A stretch of 64,000 nt of DNA, taken from Luteococcus sp038433135. GTDB taxonomy: Bacteria; Actinomycetota; Actinomycetes; Propionibacteriales; Propionibacteriaceae. The translations under genes and the position numbers were made by a program. The notes under the pieces are model-generated. The model made no database searches. It was not told the origin of the DNA and saw nothing but the letters and a program-made list of their open reading frames with translations. Of the stretch, positions 43,753 to 53,214 are shown piece after piece (the stretch's first letter is position 1; every line of letters begins with the position of its first letter). The DNA is taken from contig NZ_JBCDMV010000008.1 of NCBI RefSeq assembly GCF_038433135.1, positions 62,001-126,000 on the forward strand, read 5' to 3'.

Positions 43753-44555
43753 TGCACCCCTCGCTGGTTGCCACCGATCTGGACGGCACCTTCTTGGGCG
43801 CCGACGGCCGCGCCAGCCAACGCAATGTCGACGCGATGCTGCGGGCCGCCGACCTGGGGATACCCGTGGTGGTGGCCACCGGTCGTCCGGCCCGATGGCT
43901 GGACGTACTGGACCCGATCCGCGCCGCCCACCCCTATGTGTTGAGCAGCAATGGCGCCGCGGTCTATGACCTGGCCGCCGGTGAGCTGGTGGAGACCTTC
44001 CCCGTGCCCGCCGACCTGTGTCTGGACGTGGCCCGCGAGATGCGTGCCATCTGCCCGGAGATCGTCTTCGGGCTGGAATACGGTCTGGGTTGGGCTCGGG
44101 AGGAGCACTTCCCGCTGCGCCCCGACCATGTGGAAGCGGAGGCCATCGGTGACATCTCCCAGTTGGTGGCCACTCGACCCTTCGTGAAGATGCTGGTGAT
44201 CAGCGAACGACACAACAGCGACGAGCTCGCGCAGCAGCTGATGCCCGTCTGCGACGACCGACTCACCTGCACCTGGTCGCTGGGCGGGCCACTGGGGCTG
44301 CTGGAGGTGTCTGCGCTGGGTGTCAGCAAGGCCTCGACGCTGACCCGGCTGGCCCAGGAGCTCTCGGTGGATCTGGCGGACGCGGTGGCCTTTGGCGACA
44401 TGCCCAATGACCTGGAGATGCTGCACGCCGTCGGGCATGGCTATGCGATGGCCGATGCCCACCCGCTGCTGCTGGCCGCGGGATTCGGCACCGCGGGAAG
44501 CCACGACGACTCCGGGGTCGGCCGAACCCTCGAGGGCCTGTTCGACGCACTCTGA
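43752..44555 (+). CDS. HAD-superfamily Cof-type phosphatase
   Basis: The 267-aa protein has the HAD motifs: I in SLVATDLDGTFLG, II in VVVATGRPARW, a Lys in VSKASTLTRLAQEL and IV in VAFGDMPNDLEML. The C2-type cap lies between about residues 85 and 190. Cof-type enzymes dephosphorylate sugar phosphates and cofactors such as flavin or PLP; the substrate is not predictable. The ATG at 43752 directly follows a GTG, and both overlap the preceding stop codon. A palindromic repeat starts immediately after the stop. Confidence 0.92.
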   Translation: MHPSLVATDLDGTFLGADGRASQRNVDAMLRAADLGIPVVVATGRPARWLDVLDPIRAAHPYVLSSNGAAVYDLAAGELVETFPVPADLCLDVAREMRAICPEIVFGLEYGLGWAREEHFPLRPDHVEAEAIGDISQLVATRPFVKMLVISERHNSDELAQQLMPVCDDRLTCTWSLGGPLGLLEVSALGVSKASTLTRLAQELSVDLADAVAFGDMPNDLEMLHAVGHGYAMADAHPLLLAAGFGTAGSHDDSGVGRTLEGLFDAL

Positions 44556-44624
44556 GGGGCCTCGACAAGCTCGGCCGCCGCCGAGAGGCCAACCCAACCA
44601 CGATCCCCGAGCCTGTCGAGGGGT
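44556..44624. repeat. Palindromic element, copy E
   Basis: The left arm GGGGCCTCGACAAGCTCGGC (44556-44575) and right arm CCCCGAGCCTGTCGAGGGG (44605-44623) form the best-preserved pair in the window. The element fills the gap between the HAD gene stop and the stop codon of the frameshifted amphi-Trp gene, touching both. Confidence 0.82.
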
Positions 44625-44625
44625 C

Positions 44626-44846
44626 TCACCAGCTGATGGTGATCTCCAGCTCGGACTCCTCGCCCGACTCCACCTCGACCGCGAGCGTCACCTGCTTGGG
44701 TACCGGCACCACCACGTCGCGATCCCCATGGCTGATCCGGATCTGCTGTGCCGCGACAGGTCGTCGGCAATCTCCCGCAGCCGGGCCGCCGCCCGCTCCC
44801 GGGTCATCGTCTGTTCGGTCTCGTTCTCGTAGAGCTCGTCACCCAT
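44626..44846 (-). pseudogene. amphi-Trp domain protein, frameshifted
   Basis: The reading frame starts MGDELYENETEQTMTRERAA and continues ARLREIADDLSRH, then is lost. One base out of frame it resumes as QIRISHGDRDVVVPVPKQVT and ends ELEITISW at 44626, exactly the beta-strand and terminal Ile-Ser-Trp of amphi-Trp proteins. The span of 221 bp is one base short of a multiple of three. So a single-base deletion lies near 44743-44752, either a true mutation or a sequencing error. The intact product would be about 73 aa; its role is unknown. Confidence 0.8.
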
Positions 44847-44893
44847 GCACCCAGCTCACACCGCACCGTGAAGAAGGTCAAGAAGCTCGCCAT

Positions 44894-44920
44894 GCATCAC
44901 TGCATCATTAACCGTGATGC
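44894..44920 (+). promoter_or_regulatory. Inverted repeat upstream of vapB, likely autoregulatory operator
   Basis: GCATCAC (44894-44900) and GTGATGC (44914-44920) are perfect inverted halves separated by 13 bp, ending 11 bp before the vapB start. VapBC complexes typically repress their own promoter through such repeats. Confidence 0.55.
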
Positions 44921-44931
44921 TATGAGCACTC

Positions 44932-45189
44932 ATGCGTACCACGGTGACACTGGACGAAGACGTCGTACTGCTCTTGCAGCGGGAGATGGAGGTGAGGCGG
45001 ATGAAGTTCAAGGACGTCCTGAACGGTGCACTGCGGGAGCAACTCGGGGGCGGTGGAGATGATGAGGTTCCTCTCGCCTTTCCGATGCGTGACCTCGGCC
45101 CCTGTGCCGTCGACCTCACACATGCGAATCAGTTGGCCGATGAACTGGACTCCTTGGAGCGCGCTCACGCGCTGGAGCTTGGGCGATGA
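44932..45189 (+). CDS. vapB: VapB-family antitoxin
   Basis: The 85-aa protein begins with a ribbon-helix-helix-like segment (MRTTVTLDEDVVLLLQREME, then RRMKFKDVLNGALREQL) and ends with an acidic toxin-binding tail (ANQLADELDSLERAHALELG). It overlaps the downstream PIN toxin gene by 4 bp, the standard antitoxin-first arrangement. The ribosome binding site is weak. The G+C content looks a little lower than in neighbouring genes, suggesting acquisition. Confidence 0.85.
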   Translation: MRTTVTLDEDVVLLLQREMEVRRMKFKDVLNGALREQLGGGGDDEVPLAFPMRDLGPCAVDLTHANQLADELDSLERAHALELGR

Positions 45190-45605
45190 TCGTCCTTGAC
45201 ACCAATGTCCTGATTCATGCGGTTCATACCGGCAGTGCTCAGCATGACCGAGCACGTGGTTGGCTCAGTCAGGCCGCGCAGCAGACTGAACTCCTGGGGA
45301 TGCCGTGGGTCTCGCTCCTGGGCTTCATCCGCATCACCACGAATGGTCGGTTGTTCACTTCGCCGCTCACGATCAACGAGGCTCTGGACGCCGTGGGGGG
45401 TTGGCTCGCGCATCCTCGAATCACCGTTGCCGAACCGGGCCCACGTCACGCCGAGATCCTGTCGCGCCTGCTCCGGGAGGATGGAGCCGCTGGAAATCTG
45501 TCAACGGATGCGCACATTGCCGCCATAGCTGTAGAGCACGATGCGCGGCTGGCCAGCTTCGACCGAGACTTCCAACGCTTCGGAGTGGAACTCGTGCTCC
45601 GCTGA
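45186..45605 (+). CDS. vapC: VapC-family PIN-domain ribonuclease toxin
   Basis: The 139-aa PIN-domain protein has the acidic residues of the active site in MIVLDTNVLIHAV (Asp5), the middle Glu region INEALDAVGGW, and the C-terminal LSTDAHIAAIAVEHDARLAS with FDRDFQRF. VapC toxins cut specific tRNAs or rRNA. The ATG at 45186 overlaps the antitoxin stop. A tRNA gene with a CAT anticodon starts only 14 bp beyond its stop on the other strand. Confidence 0.9.
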   Translation: MIVLDTNVLIHAVHTGSAQHDRARGWLSQAAQQTELLGMPWVSLLGFIRITTNGRLFTSPLTINEALDAVGGWLAHPRITVAEPGPRHAEILSRLLREDGAAGNLSTDAHIAAIAVEHDARLASFDRDFQRFGVELVLR

Positions 45606-45618
45606 GCTGAGCACGATG

Positions 45619-45695
45619 TGGTGGGGCGTGCGGGGCTCGAACCCGCGACCCAGGGATTATGAGTCCCCTGCTCTGACCGGCTGAGCTAACGCCCC
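45619..45695 (-). tRNA. tRNA with CAT anticodon (Met, or Ile2 after lysidine modification)
   Basis: The 77-nt cloverleaf includes an encoded CCA. The acceptor stem is GGGGCGT/ACGCCCC, the D-arm contains TAGCTCAGCCGGTCAGAGCA, the anticodon loop is CTCATAA and the T-arm GCGGGTTCGAACCCCGC. It lacks initiator features (an unpaired first base and three G-C pairs in the anticodon stem), so it is elongator Met or the Ile2 tRNA that reads AUA. I cannot decide between them. Confidence 0.92.
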
Positions 45696-45726
45696 TCACC
45701 TTGCCGACGGCCGATCCTAGCGCGTC

Positions 45727-47010
45727 TCAGACGTAGTCCTCGTAGGCCACCAGGTCCAGGACGCCATTGCCGGACAGCCCGAACAAGATCACCTCGCCGT
45801 CCTGGGCCGAACGGGCGTGCCTGATCGCCTCCGCGACGGCGTGGGTGGATTCGGGCGCTGGAATGATCCCCTCGGTACGGGCAAACTGCAGTCCGGCGGC
45901 GAAGGCATCGTCCTGCTCGACGGCGACGGCCTCCATCAGGCCCAGGTTCACCGCGTGCGAGACCATCGGGGACATGCCGTGGTAGCGCAGCCCGCCGGAG
46001 TGGATGGCCGGCGGGACGAAGTCCGAGCCCAGGGTGTGCATCTTGAGCATCGGGGTCAGCCCGGCCACGTCGCCGAAGTCGTAGCGGAATTCGCCCTGGG
46101 TCAGCGACGGGCAGGCCGCCGGCTCACAGGCGACGAAGCGACTGGTGGTGCCCTCGCGCAGGTTCTGCCCGATCAGCGGGAAGGTGAGCCCGGCCAGATT
46201 GGAGCCGCCGCCGGCGCAGGCGAAGACCACGTCGGCCTGCCGCTCCCCCGCTGCCTTGAGCTGCTCCAGCGCCTCGATCCCGATCACCGTCTGGTGCAGC
46301 ATCACGTGGTTCAGCACGCTGCCCAGCGCGTAGTGAACGTCGTCGTGTTGTGCGGCCACCTCGACGGCCTCGCTGATCGCCATCCCGAGGCTGCCGGTGG
46401 TGTCGGGATCCTTGGCCAGCATGGCCCGGCCGGCCGCGGTCAGTTCGCTGGGCGAGGGGTGGCAGGAGGATCCATAGACCTCCATCTGCGCCCGCCGGTA
46501 GGGCTTGGAGTCGTAGGAGGAACGCACCTGCCAGACCTCGCACACCATGTCGAACAGGGCGCAGGCCAGGCTCAGCGAGGCGCCCCATTGCCCGGCGCCG
46601 GTCTCGGTGGTGAGCCGGTTGATCCCCTCCTGCTTGTTGTACCAGGCCTGGGGAATGGCGGTGTTCGGCTTGTGGGAGCCGGCCGGGCTGACCCCCTCAT
46701 ACTTGTAGTAGATCCGGGCACCGGTGCCCAGCGCCTGCTCCAGCCGGTTGGCGCGGATCAGCGGCGACGGACGCCACTTGGCGTAGACCTCCCGCACCGG
46801 CTGCGGGATCTCGATCCAGCGTTCGGTGGAGACCTCCTGCTCGATCAGCGCCATCGGGAACAGCGGCGCCAGGTCCTCGGGCCCCAGCGGTTCGCGGGTG
46901 GCGGGGTTGAGGGCCGGCGCCATCGGCTCGGGGAAGTCGGCGGCAAGGTTGTACCAGTGGGTCGGGACCGTGCTGGGAACCTGCTCACCAGGCTTGTACT
47001 GCTCGCTCAT
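45727..47010 (-). CDS. trpB: TrpB2-type tryptophan synthase beta-like PLP enzyme
   Basis: The 427-aa protein has the long N-terminal region and motifs of the TrpB2 branch: the PLP Lys in GVSPAGSHKPNTAIPQAWYN, the phosphate loop in FACAGGGSNLAGLTFPL and the C-terminal LFGLSGNGVLDLVAYEDYV. TrpB2 enzymes join indole and Ser without needing TrpA and may salvage indole or use other substrates. No trpA or other trp gene is near. The ATG at 47010 has GAGGAGG upstream. Confidence 0.9.
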   Translation of the reverse strand: MSEQYKPGEQVPSTVPTHWYNLAADFPEPMAPALNPATREPLGPEDLAPLFPMALIEQEVSTERWIEIPQPVREVYAKWRPSPLIRANRLEQALGTGARIYYKYEGVSPAGSHKPNTAIPQAWYNKQEGINRLTTETGAGQWGASLSLACALFDMVCEVWQVRSSYDSKPYRRAQMEVYGSSCHPSPSELTAAGRAMLAKDPDTTGSLGMAISEAVEVAAQHDDVHYALGSVLNHVMLHQTVIGIEALEQLKAAGERQADVVFACAGGGSNLAGLTFPLIGQNLREGTTSRFVACEPAACPSLTQGEFRYDFGDVAGLTPMLKMHTLGSDFVPPAIHSGGLRYHGMSPMVSHAVNLGLMEAVAVEQDDAFAAGLQFARTEGIIPAPESTHAVAEAIRHARSAQDGEVILFGLSGNGVLDLVAYEDYV

Positions 47011-47082
47011 CGCGACCTCCTCGTCGACCTCGCCGCGGCCCGCGCCGCCTGACGCGCCCGACCCTAGCGAGTGACGCTCGGT

Positions 47083-47991
47083 TCAGGAGGCGCTGTCCAA
47101 GGCCCGGATCAGGTCCTCAAGCCAGGCCGCGATCCCGTCGGGGCCGCCGCACAGCACGTCGGCCTGCTCGGCCACCGTCGGCTGCTCCACCGACGCAGAC
47201 ACCACGCAGACACCCGTCATTCCCTCGGCACGCAGCTGCTTGATCCGGGCGAAGGCTGCCAGATCACCCAGGTCATCGCCCATCATCACCAACACCTTGG
47301 GCTGGAAGCGGGTGACCAGTGCGTCGATCCCGTCACCCTTGGTGATGTTGGAACTGCGTAGCTCGATGACGTGGCGCCCGGGCTCCACCACCAAACCGTG
47401 ATGCTCGGCGATCTTGGCCACCGGCTGTTCCAGCCAGGCCAGGCTTCCTGACGGATCCGTGGCGCGCCGGGTGTGCACGCCGATCGCGCGGCCCTTGTCC
47501 TCCAACACCACGCCGGACAGATCCACCGGGGCGTCGGGGCTGGCCAGCAGCGCTTCCAGCTCCTCAAGGGCCTGGGCGACCGATTCGGGCACCGGCGGCA
47601 TGGTCAACTCGTCGGTGGCCGCATCCCACTGCTCCTGGGCGTACTGGCCCAGCAGCACCAACCGGGCGAAGCCCGAGTCGTCGTCCAGCTGGCCCAGCTC
47701 CCGGGCGGCGGCAACCGGCCGTCCCGTGACGATCGCGATCTGCCCCAGCCGCTCCCCCAGTGCAGCGAAGGCGGCCCGGGCACCGGGATGGATGTGTGCC
47801 TCGGCCGGGTTCTGCACGATCGGCGCAAGCGTGCCGTCGAAGTCGCTGGCCAGCAGGCTCGCCTGCGGATTGGCGACGATGGCCTGGATGGCGGCCTCCC
47901 CCTCGGGCGTGACGGCGCGCCAGGCGCCGGCCTCCGGGAAGTCGTCGTCGTTGACCTTGCTCGAGGGCTTGTTTTCGGACATCGCAGTCAT
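47083..47991 (-). CDS. otsB: Trehalose-6-phosphate phosphatase
   Basis: OtsB removes phosphate from trehalose 6-phosphate, the second step of the OtsAB route. The 302-aa HAD-type protein has motif I LLASDFDGTLAPIVQNP, motif II IAIVTGRPVAAAREL, the substrate region VVLEDKGRAIGVHTRRA and motif IV VLVMMGDDLGDLAAFARI. ATG at 47991 (MTAMSENKPSS) is taken; ATG at 47982 is possible. It is divergent from otsA with about 110 bp between, so the two may share regulation. Confidence 0.92.
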   Translation of the reverse strand: MTAMSENKPSSKVNDDDFPEAGAWRAVTPEGEAAIQAIVANPQASLLASDFDGTLAPIVQNPAEAHIHPGARAAFAALGERLGQIAIVTGRPVAAARELGQLDDDSGFARLVLLGQYAQEQWDAATDELTMPPVPESVAQALEELEALLASPDAPVDLSGVVLEDKGRAIGVHTRRATDPSGSLAWLEQPVAKIAEHHGLVVEPGRHVIELRSSNITKGDGIDALVTRFQPKVLVMMGDDLGDLAAFARIKQLRAEGMTGVCVVSASVEQPTVAEQADVLCGGPDGIAAWLEDLIRALDSAS

Positions 47992-48100
47992 GGGACAAGC
48001 CTGCCACGGATGGCCACGATCCCACCCCTTTGGCTGGGGTGTGATGAATTCTGGGGGCGATAGGGTCGGGGTGAACCGTCTCAGGGATGTGAGGGAACAG

Positions 48101-49489
<1,389 letters not shown>

Positions 49490-49528
49490 CCTGGGCCTGG
49501 CGGCTGGTCGCCGACTCGGCCGACCGGC

Positions 49529-49939
49529 TCAGGCCTCCGGCGGCGGCGCGAGGGTGGCGGTCCGGGCCGAAGCCTCCTCACCCGCTGTGCTGGCCGTCTG
49601 CTCGCGCAGGTGCCCGCGATGGCGCAGCAGCAGCACCTCGGCCTGGAGCAGCTCGGCTTGCGGCACCGCAATCGTCGCCGCTGCCTCGGTGCCGGTCAGC
49701 AGTTCAGCTTGGACGTCCCGTTCCTTGGCGACGGTGAGGGCTTTGCGCGCCTGATCAAGGGAAGTGAAGTCGAAGAACAGCGATCCAGCGATGGCCCAGC
49801 CTAGTTCGGTGCCCGGGCTCGCTGGGACGTGCCCCGGGCCCCCGTTGTGCGCCGTCGGCGGAAAAGCCTCACCCTTCGGGGTGGGTTTGGCCCAATCGGT
49901 GCTGACGAATCGCCGTTCACCCCGTAGAAAAGTGTTCAT
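49529..49939 (-). CDS. Hypothetical protein
   Basis: This is a possible 136-aa protein. The middle is plausible coding sequence (GWAIAGSLFFDFTSLDQARK, then ALTVAKERDVQAELL) followed by an Ala-rich helix and a Pro tail; I do not recognise it. The only good start is ATG at 49939, which overlaps the start codon of the opposite-strand gene at 49938, so the two cannot both have normal leaders. It could be a shadow frame or use a non-standard start further in. Confidence 0.4.
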   Translation of the reverse strand: MNTFLRGERRFVSTDWAKPTPKGEAFPPTAHNGGPGHVPASPGTELGWAIAGSLFFDFTSLDQARKALTVAKERDVQAELLTGTEAAATIAVPQAELLQAEVLLLRHRGHLREQTASTAGEEASARTATLAPPPEA

Positions 49940-50630
49940 GACCCAGCAGAACAAGAACGTGCCCCCGACCGATTCCTCCAAGGCCAAGGCCGAGCAGGCC
50001 CGCGTCGAGGCCGAGCAGCTCGGCCAGAACGCCAAGCAGAAGGCCGCAGAGGTCAAGGACACCGCCGCCGAGGCGACCACCAAGGTGACCGGCCAGGCCA
50101 AGCAGGAGGCCCAGCAGGTGGCCACCGAGGCGCAGGACCAGATCCGTGGGCTGGTGGACACCACCCTGGGCGAGGTCCGCGGCCGCGCCAGCGAGGGCCA
50201 GACCGCCTTGGCCGGCACCGTCGGCAGCCTCAGTCAGGAGCTGCAGCAGCTCACCCGCGAATCCTCCGCGAGCGGTCCGGTGGCCCAGTTCGCCGGCGAC
50301 ATCGCGTCGCGGGGCGAGCAGCTGGCCAGCTGGCTGGAGAACCACGAACCCGACGACGTGCTCGTCGAGGTGCGTCGCTTCGCCGCGCGCAAGCCCACCA
50401 CCTTCCTGGCGCTGGCCGCCGGCGCCGGCCTGATCGCCGGGCGCTTGGCCCGCGGCACCCGCGACCTGTCGCAGGACGAGCAGCAGCGTCCCGCGGTTGC
50501 TCCCGCCCCGCGCGGCCAGTACCAGGTCACCGAGCCCGTGCGCAGCACCGACCGGCTGACCACCGACGTCCGTGACGTCGACGCCGCCCACTTCGCCTCC
50601 CAGGATCTGCGCGACGGTGGTCTTCGATGA
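49938..50630 (+). CDS. Ala/Gln/Lys-rich helical protein with membrane helix (stress cassette gene 1)
   Basis: The 230-aa protein begins with about 85 residues of charged amphipathic helix (KAKAEQARVEAEQLGQNAKQ), like late-embryogenesis-abundant or apolipophorin-type sequences. A short hydrophobic stretch near residue 160 (TTFLALAAGAGLIAGRLARG) resembles the DUF883/ElaB type of inner-membrane anchor. It is the first of three overlapping genes whose products all combine long helices with a membrane segment. No clear ribosome binding site precedes the ATG at 49938. Confidence 0.8.
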   Translation: MTQQNKNVPPTDSSKAKAEQARVEAEQLGQNAKQKAAEVKDTAAEATTKVTGQAKQEAQQVATEAQDQIRGLVDTTLGEVRGRASEGQTALAGTVGSLSQELQQLTRESSASGPVAQFAGDIASRGEQLASWLENHEPDDVLVEVRRFAARKPTTFLALAAGAGLIAGRLARGTRDLSQDEQQRPAVAPAPRGQYQVTEPVRSTDRLTTDVRDVDAAHFASQDLRDGGLR

Positions 50631-51070
50631 GTTCACCCCTGATCCAGCCGTCGCACCCCGGTGCGGACGACGACCGGTCGATCGGCGAGATCGTCGGTGA
50701 CCTGAGCCGCAACTTCAGCACCCTGGTGCACCAGGAGCTCGAGCTGGCCAAGGCCGAGCTGAAGCAGGATGCCGGCCGGGCCGGCAAGGGAGCGGGCATG
50801 CTCGGCGGCGCGGGAATCGCCGCCCATCTCGCCCTCACCTTCGGCACCCTGGGCCTGTGGTGGGCGATCGCCATCCTGATCGGCAACCACGACCACCCGG
50901 CTCTGGGCTGGTCCGGCCTGATCCTGGCCGTGCTGTGGGCGATCATCGCCGGCGTCCTCGCCATGCTGGGCAAGAAGGCCCTGCAGGACGTCGACGGCCT
51001 GCCGCAGACCACCGAAACCGCCAAGCAAATTCCGGATGCCCTGAAGGGCCATGAGGAGAAGAACCGATGA
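50627..51070 (+). CDS. Phage-holin-family membrane protein (DUF1469/YqjE-like, stress cassette gene 2)
   Basis: The 147-aa protein has an N-terminal helix (IVGDLSRNFSTLVHQELELA, then KAELKQDAG) and two membrane segments (AHLALTFGTLGLWWAIAILI and LILAVLWAIIAGVLAML). This is the Actinobacteriophage-holin-superfamily/DUF1469 type that sits with DUF3618 proteins in actinobacteria; it is not a phage lysis gene here, as no other phage genes are near. Its ATG overlaps the preceding stop and its stop overlaps the next ATG. Confidence 0.87.
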   Translation: MSSPLIQPSHPGADDDRSIGEIVGDLSRNFSTLVHQELELAKAELKQDAGRAGKGAGMLGGAGIAAHLALTFGTLGLWWAIAILIGNHDHPALGWSGLILAVLWAIIAGVLAMLGKKALQDVDGLPQTTETAKQIPDALKGHEEKNR

Positions 51071-51729
51071 GCAATCCCGACGAGATCCGCCACGACATCG
51101 AGCGCACCCGCGCCAACCTGAGCGAGGACGTCAACGCGCTCACCGAGAATGCCAACCCCAAGAACATCGCGCAGAACCAGGTGGACAAGGCCAAGGAGCA
51201 GGTGAGCGACAAGGTCACCCAGGTGAAGGAGAAGGTCTTCGGCAGCGAGGACGACTTCGCCGACGACGGCCTGGCCGGGCAGGCCTCCGGCACGGTGCAG
51301 GATGTGCGCAACCGCGCCGCTGGCGCCGTCGATGACGCCCGCCAGAACCTGGCCGATGCGCCCACCCAGGTCAAGCGCAGCACCCGGGGCAACCCGCTGG
51401 CCGCTGGTCTGATCGCCTTCGGCGTCGGTGCCCTGGTTGGCAGCATGATGCCGGCCAGCAAGGCCGAGAAGCGCTACGTGGAGCAGGCCAAGGATCAGGC
51501 CCAGCCCTATCTGGAGCAGGCGAAGGACATCGCCAAGGACGCGGCCGACTCGCTGCAGCAGCCCGCCCAGGAGGCCGTCGCCAGCGTGAAGGAGACCGCC
51601 ACCCAGGCGGCCGCGAACGTCAAGGGCGAGGCCGAGTCCGCGAAGCAGGACGTCGCCGACCAGGCCAAGGGCGCCCAGCAGGACGTGAAGCAGCAGGCCA
51701 AGAGCGCCAAGGACAACGTCCAGAAGTGA
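51067..51729 (+). CDS. DUF3618 protein (stress cassette gene 3)
   Basis: The 220-aa protein starts with the DUF3618 signature NPDEIRHDIERTRANLSEDV, has one hydrophobic helix (LAAGLIAFGVGALVGSMMPA, about residues 112-131) and a long Ala/Gln/Lys helical tail similar to that of gene 1 (QQDVKQQAKSAKDNVQK). DUF3618 is uncharacterised. The tail is the kind seen in desiccation and membrane-protecting proteins. The ATG at 51067 overlaps the stop of gene 2. A strong terminator follows. Confidence 0.88.
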   Translation: MSNPDEIRHDIERTRANLSEDVNALTENANPKNIAQNQVDKAKEQVSDKVTQVKEKVFGSEDDFADDGLAGQASGTVQDVRNRAAGAVDDARQNLADAPTQVKRSTRGNPLAAGLIAFGVGALVGSMMPASKAEKRYVEQAKDQAQPYLEQAKDIAKDAADSLQQPAQEAVASVKETATQAAANVKGEAESAKQDVADQAKGAQQDVKQQAKSAKDNVQK

Positions 51730-51763
51730 GCCAGCGGACCCGCTGGAGCTGAACAACAGCTGT

Positions 51764-51792
51764 GGTGCCCGGCCCCTTTGGGGTCGGGCACC
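51764..51792 (+). terminator. Terminator after the three-gene cassette
   Basis: GGTGCCCGGCCCC pairs with GGGGTCGGGCACC around TTT, and the 3' side is followed by CTTCTTTT, a near T-tract. It ends the 49938-51729 operon. Confidence 0.88.
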
Positions 51793-51839
51793 GCTTCTTT
51801 TCCCGGGGATGGCCCGCAAGACATGACATGGTGGGAGAC

Positions 51840-53093
51840 ATGACTTCTCGGGGATCGAAGTTCTACATCGTCATGATCGCAACGGGGCTCGCTGCAGCCG
51901 CCGGCTGTTCGGGGGGAGGCTCCACGCCGGAGCAGACCCCCAACCCCTCGGGGGCGGCCAGCAGCGCAGCGACCCAGCCGTCGGCCACGCCCGACGCCAG
52001 TTCGGCCGCACCAAGTTCCGCCAGGCCGTCGGGGCCGATGGCCATGCCGCCCGCCGAACCGGTCGCGCCGCCGGCCTCGGCCGCGCCGCTGTCGGGCGGA
52101 CCGGCTGCGTCGCTGGTACGGGTCCAGGTGAACAACTGCACCGCCATGGCCCAGGCAGCGGCCTTCTACGTCGGCCCGGATGTGGTGCTCACCGCCAGCC
52201 ACGTCTTCGACAATGCCTCGTCGATCAGCGTGCACAACACCACCGGCGTGGTCCGCGGCGAGTTGCTCGGCAAGGACGACGCAACCGGCGTGGCCCTGGT
52301 GCGACTGTTGCCCACCCGGGACAACGGCAAGCTCACCGGCCCGGGCCTCTCGCTCGCCTCCGCGGCCCCGGCGGCCGGGGCCAAGCTGACCATGCTGGGC
52401 CTACCCACCGGGCTCGGCGCACACCAGGCGGCCGGGCAGGTGCAGCAGGCCGACCAGCAGGCAACGGTCGCCGGCGCCCCGCTCACGGGGCTGCTCAGCC
52501 ATACCGCCAATGCCCAGCCGGGTGTCTCCGGCGCCCCGCTGCTGGATTCCGCGGGCACGGTGGCCGCGATCGAGCTGGCCAGTAGCCCCGACGGCAAAGG
52601 CACCCATCACGCCGTCCCGGCGTCGGCCGTCTCCGCGAAGGTCAAGCAGTGGCAGTCGGCCGGCAAGGCCACCAAGCTGGCCAAGTGCAAGGAGGACGGC
52701 CCGCCGTCGATGACCTCCATCCATCCGGATGCCCCGGCGATCAAGACCGCCCTCAACCGCTACCTGTGGGGCCTGTCCTACCCCAAGGACGCGGATCCGT
52801 CCGGTCAGCGGGGCAGCCAGGTGGCCTGGCACGGTCTCTCGACGGCGCGGCAGAAGTCCTTCGGCAGCCCCGAGAAGTTCATTGCATCGCTGAAGGGTGC
52901 CCGGGCGACCGCCGCCAATGTGGACAACCTGGAGATCAGCGACCAGTTCACCGACACCCTGATCTGGACCGTGCAGTTGGAGGGGCCGGGCAAGACCTGC
53001 CGGGTGCACAAGCAGAAGGTGCTGCTCAGCTCCGAGCCGGGCCGCTGGGTGATCGACCAGGTCAGCGATCTCGAGGCTCCGCGACAGTGCTGA
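51840..53093 (+). CDS. Secreted trypsin-like serine protease lipoprotein
   Basis: The 417-aa protein has a lipoprotein signal (FYIVMIATGLAAAAGC, Cys at about residue 23), a Pro/Ala/Ser linker to about residue 90 and a chymotrypsin-fold domain. The catalytic His is in VVLTASHVFDNAS, Asp in GKDDATGVALVRLL and Ser in AQPGVSGAPLLDSAG, where GVSGAP stands for the usual GNSGGP. The last 120 residues (IKTALNRYLWGLSYPKDAD) form a separate domain of unknown type. It should act on the outer face of the membrane. The ATG at 51840 follows GGGAGAC. Confidence 0.82.
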   Translation: MTSRGSKFYIVMIATGLAAAAGCSGGGSTPEQTPNPSGAASSAATQPSATPDASSAAPSSARPSGPMAMPPAEPVAPPASAAPLSGGPAASLVRVQVNNCTAMAQAAAFYVGPDVVLTASHVFDNASSISVHNTTGVVRGELLGKDDATGVALVRLLPTRDNGKLTGPGLSLASAAPAAGAKLTMLGLPTGLGAHQAAGQVQQADQQATVAGAPLTGLLSHTANAQPGVSGAPLLDSAGTVAAIELASSPDGKGTHHAVPASAVSAKVKQWQSAGKATKLAKCKEDGPPSMTSIHPDAPAIKTALNRYLWGLSYPKDADPSGQRGSQVAWHGLSTARQKSFGSPEKFIASLKGARATAANVDNLEISDQFTDTLIWTVQLEGPGKTCRVHKQKVLLSSEPGRWVIDQVSDLEAPRQC

Positions 53094-53145
53094 TCAGCGC
53101 CCCCGTCGCAGGCGCACGGATCGCGTGAGGGACTGCTGACACGCC

Positions 53146-53182
53146 AAGCGCCCGGCACCCCTCATCGGGGTGCCGGGCGCTT
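53146..53182. terminator. Bidirectional terminator, perfect 16-bp stem
   Basis: AAGCGCCCGGCACCCC pairs perfectly with GGGGTGCCGGGCGCTT around TCATC, between the convergent protease and metS genes. Just to its right the 14-bp word GCTTCGTGCAGTGG is repeated in tandem (to 53208). Confidence 0.9.
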
Positions 53183-53214
53183 CGTGCAGTGGGCTTCGTG
53201 CAGTGGCTTGGTGC

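Noticed and set aside
50627..51070. Phage holin suggesting a prophage
   Set aside because: The family name is historical; no lysin, capsid or integrase lies nearby, and the gene is part of a chromosomal three-gene cassette.
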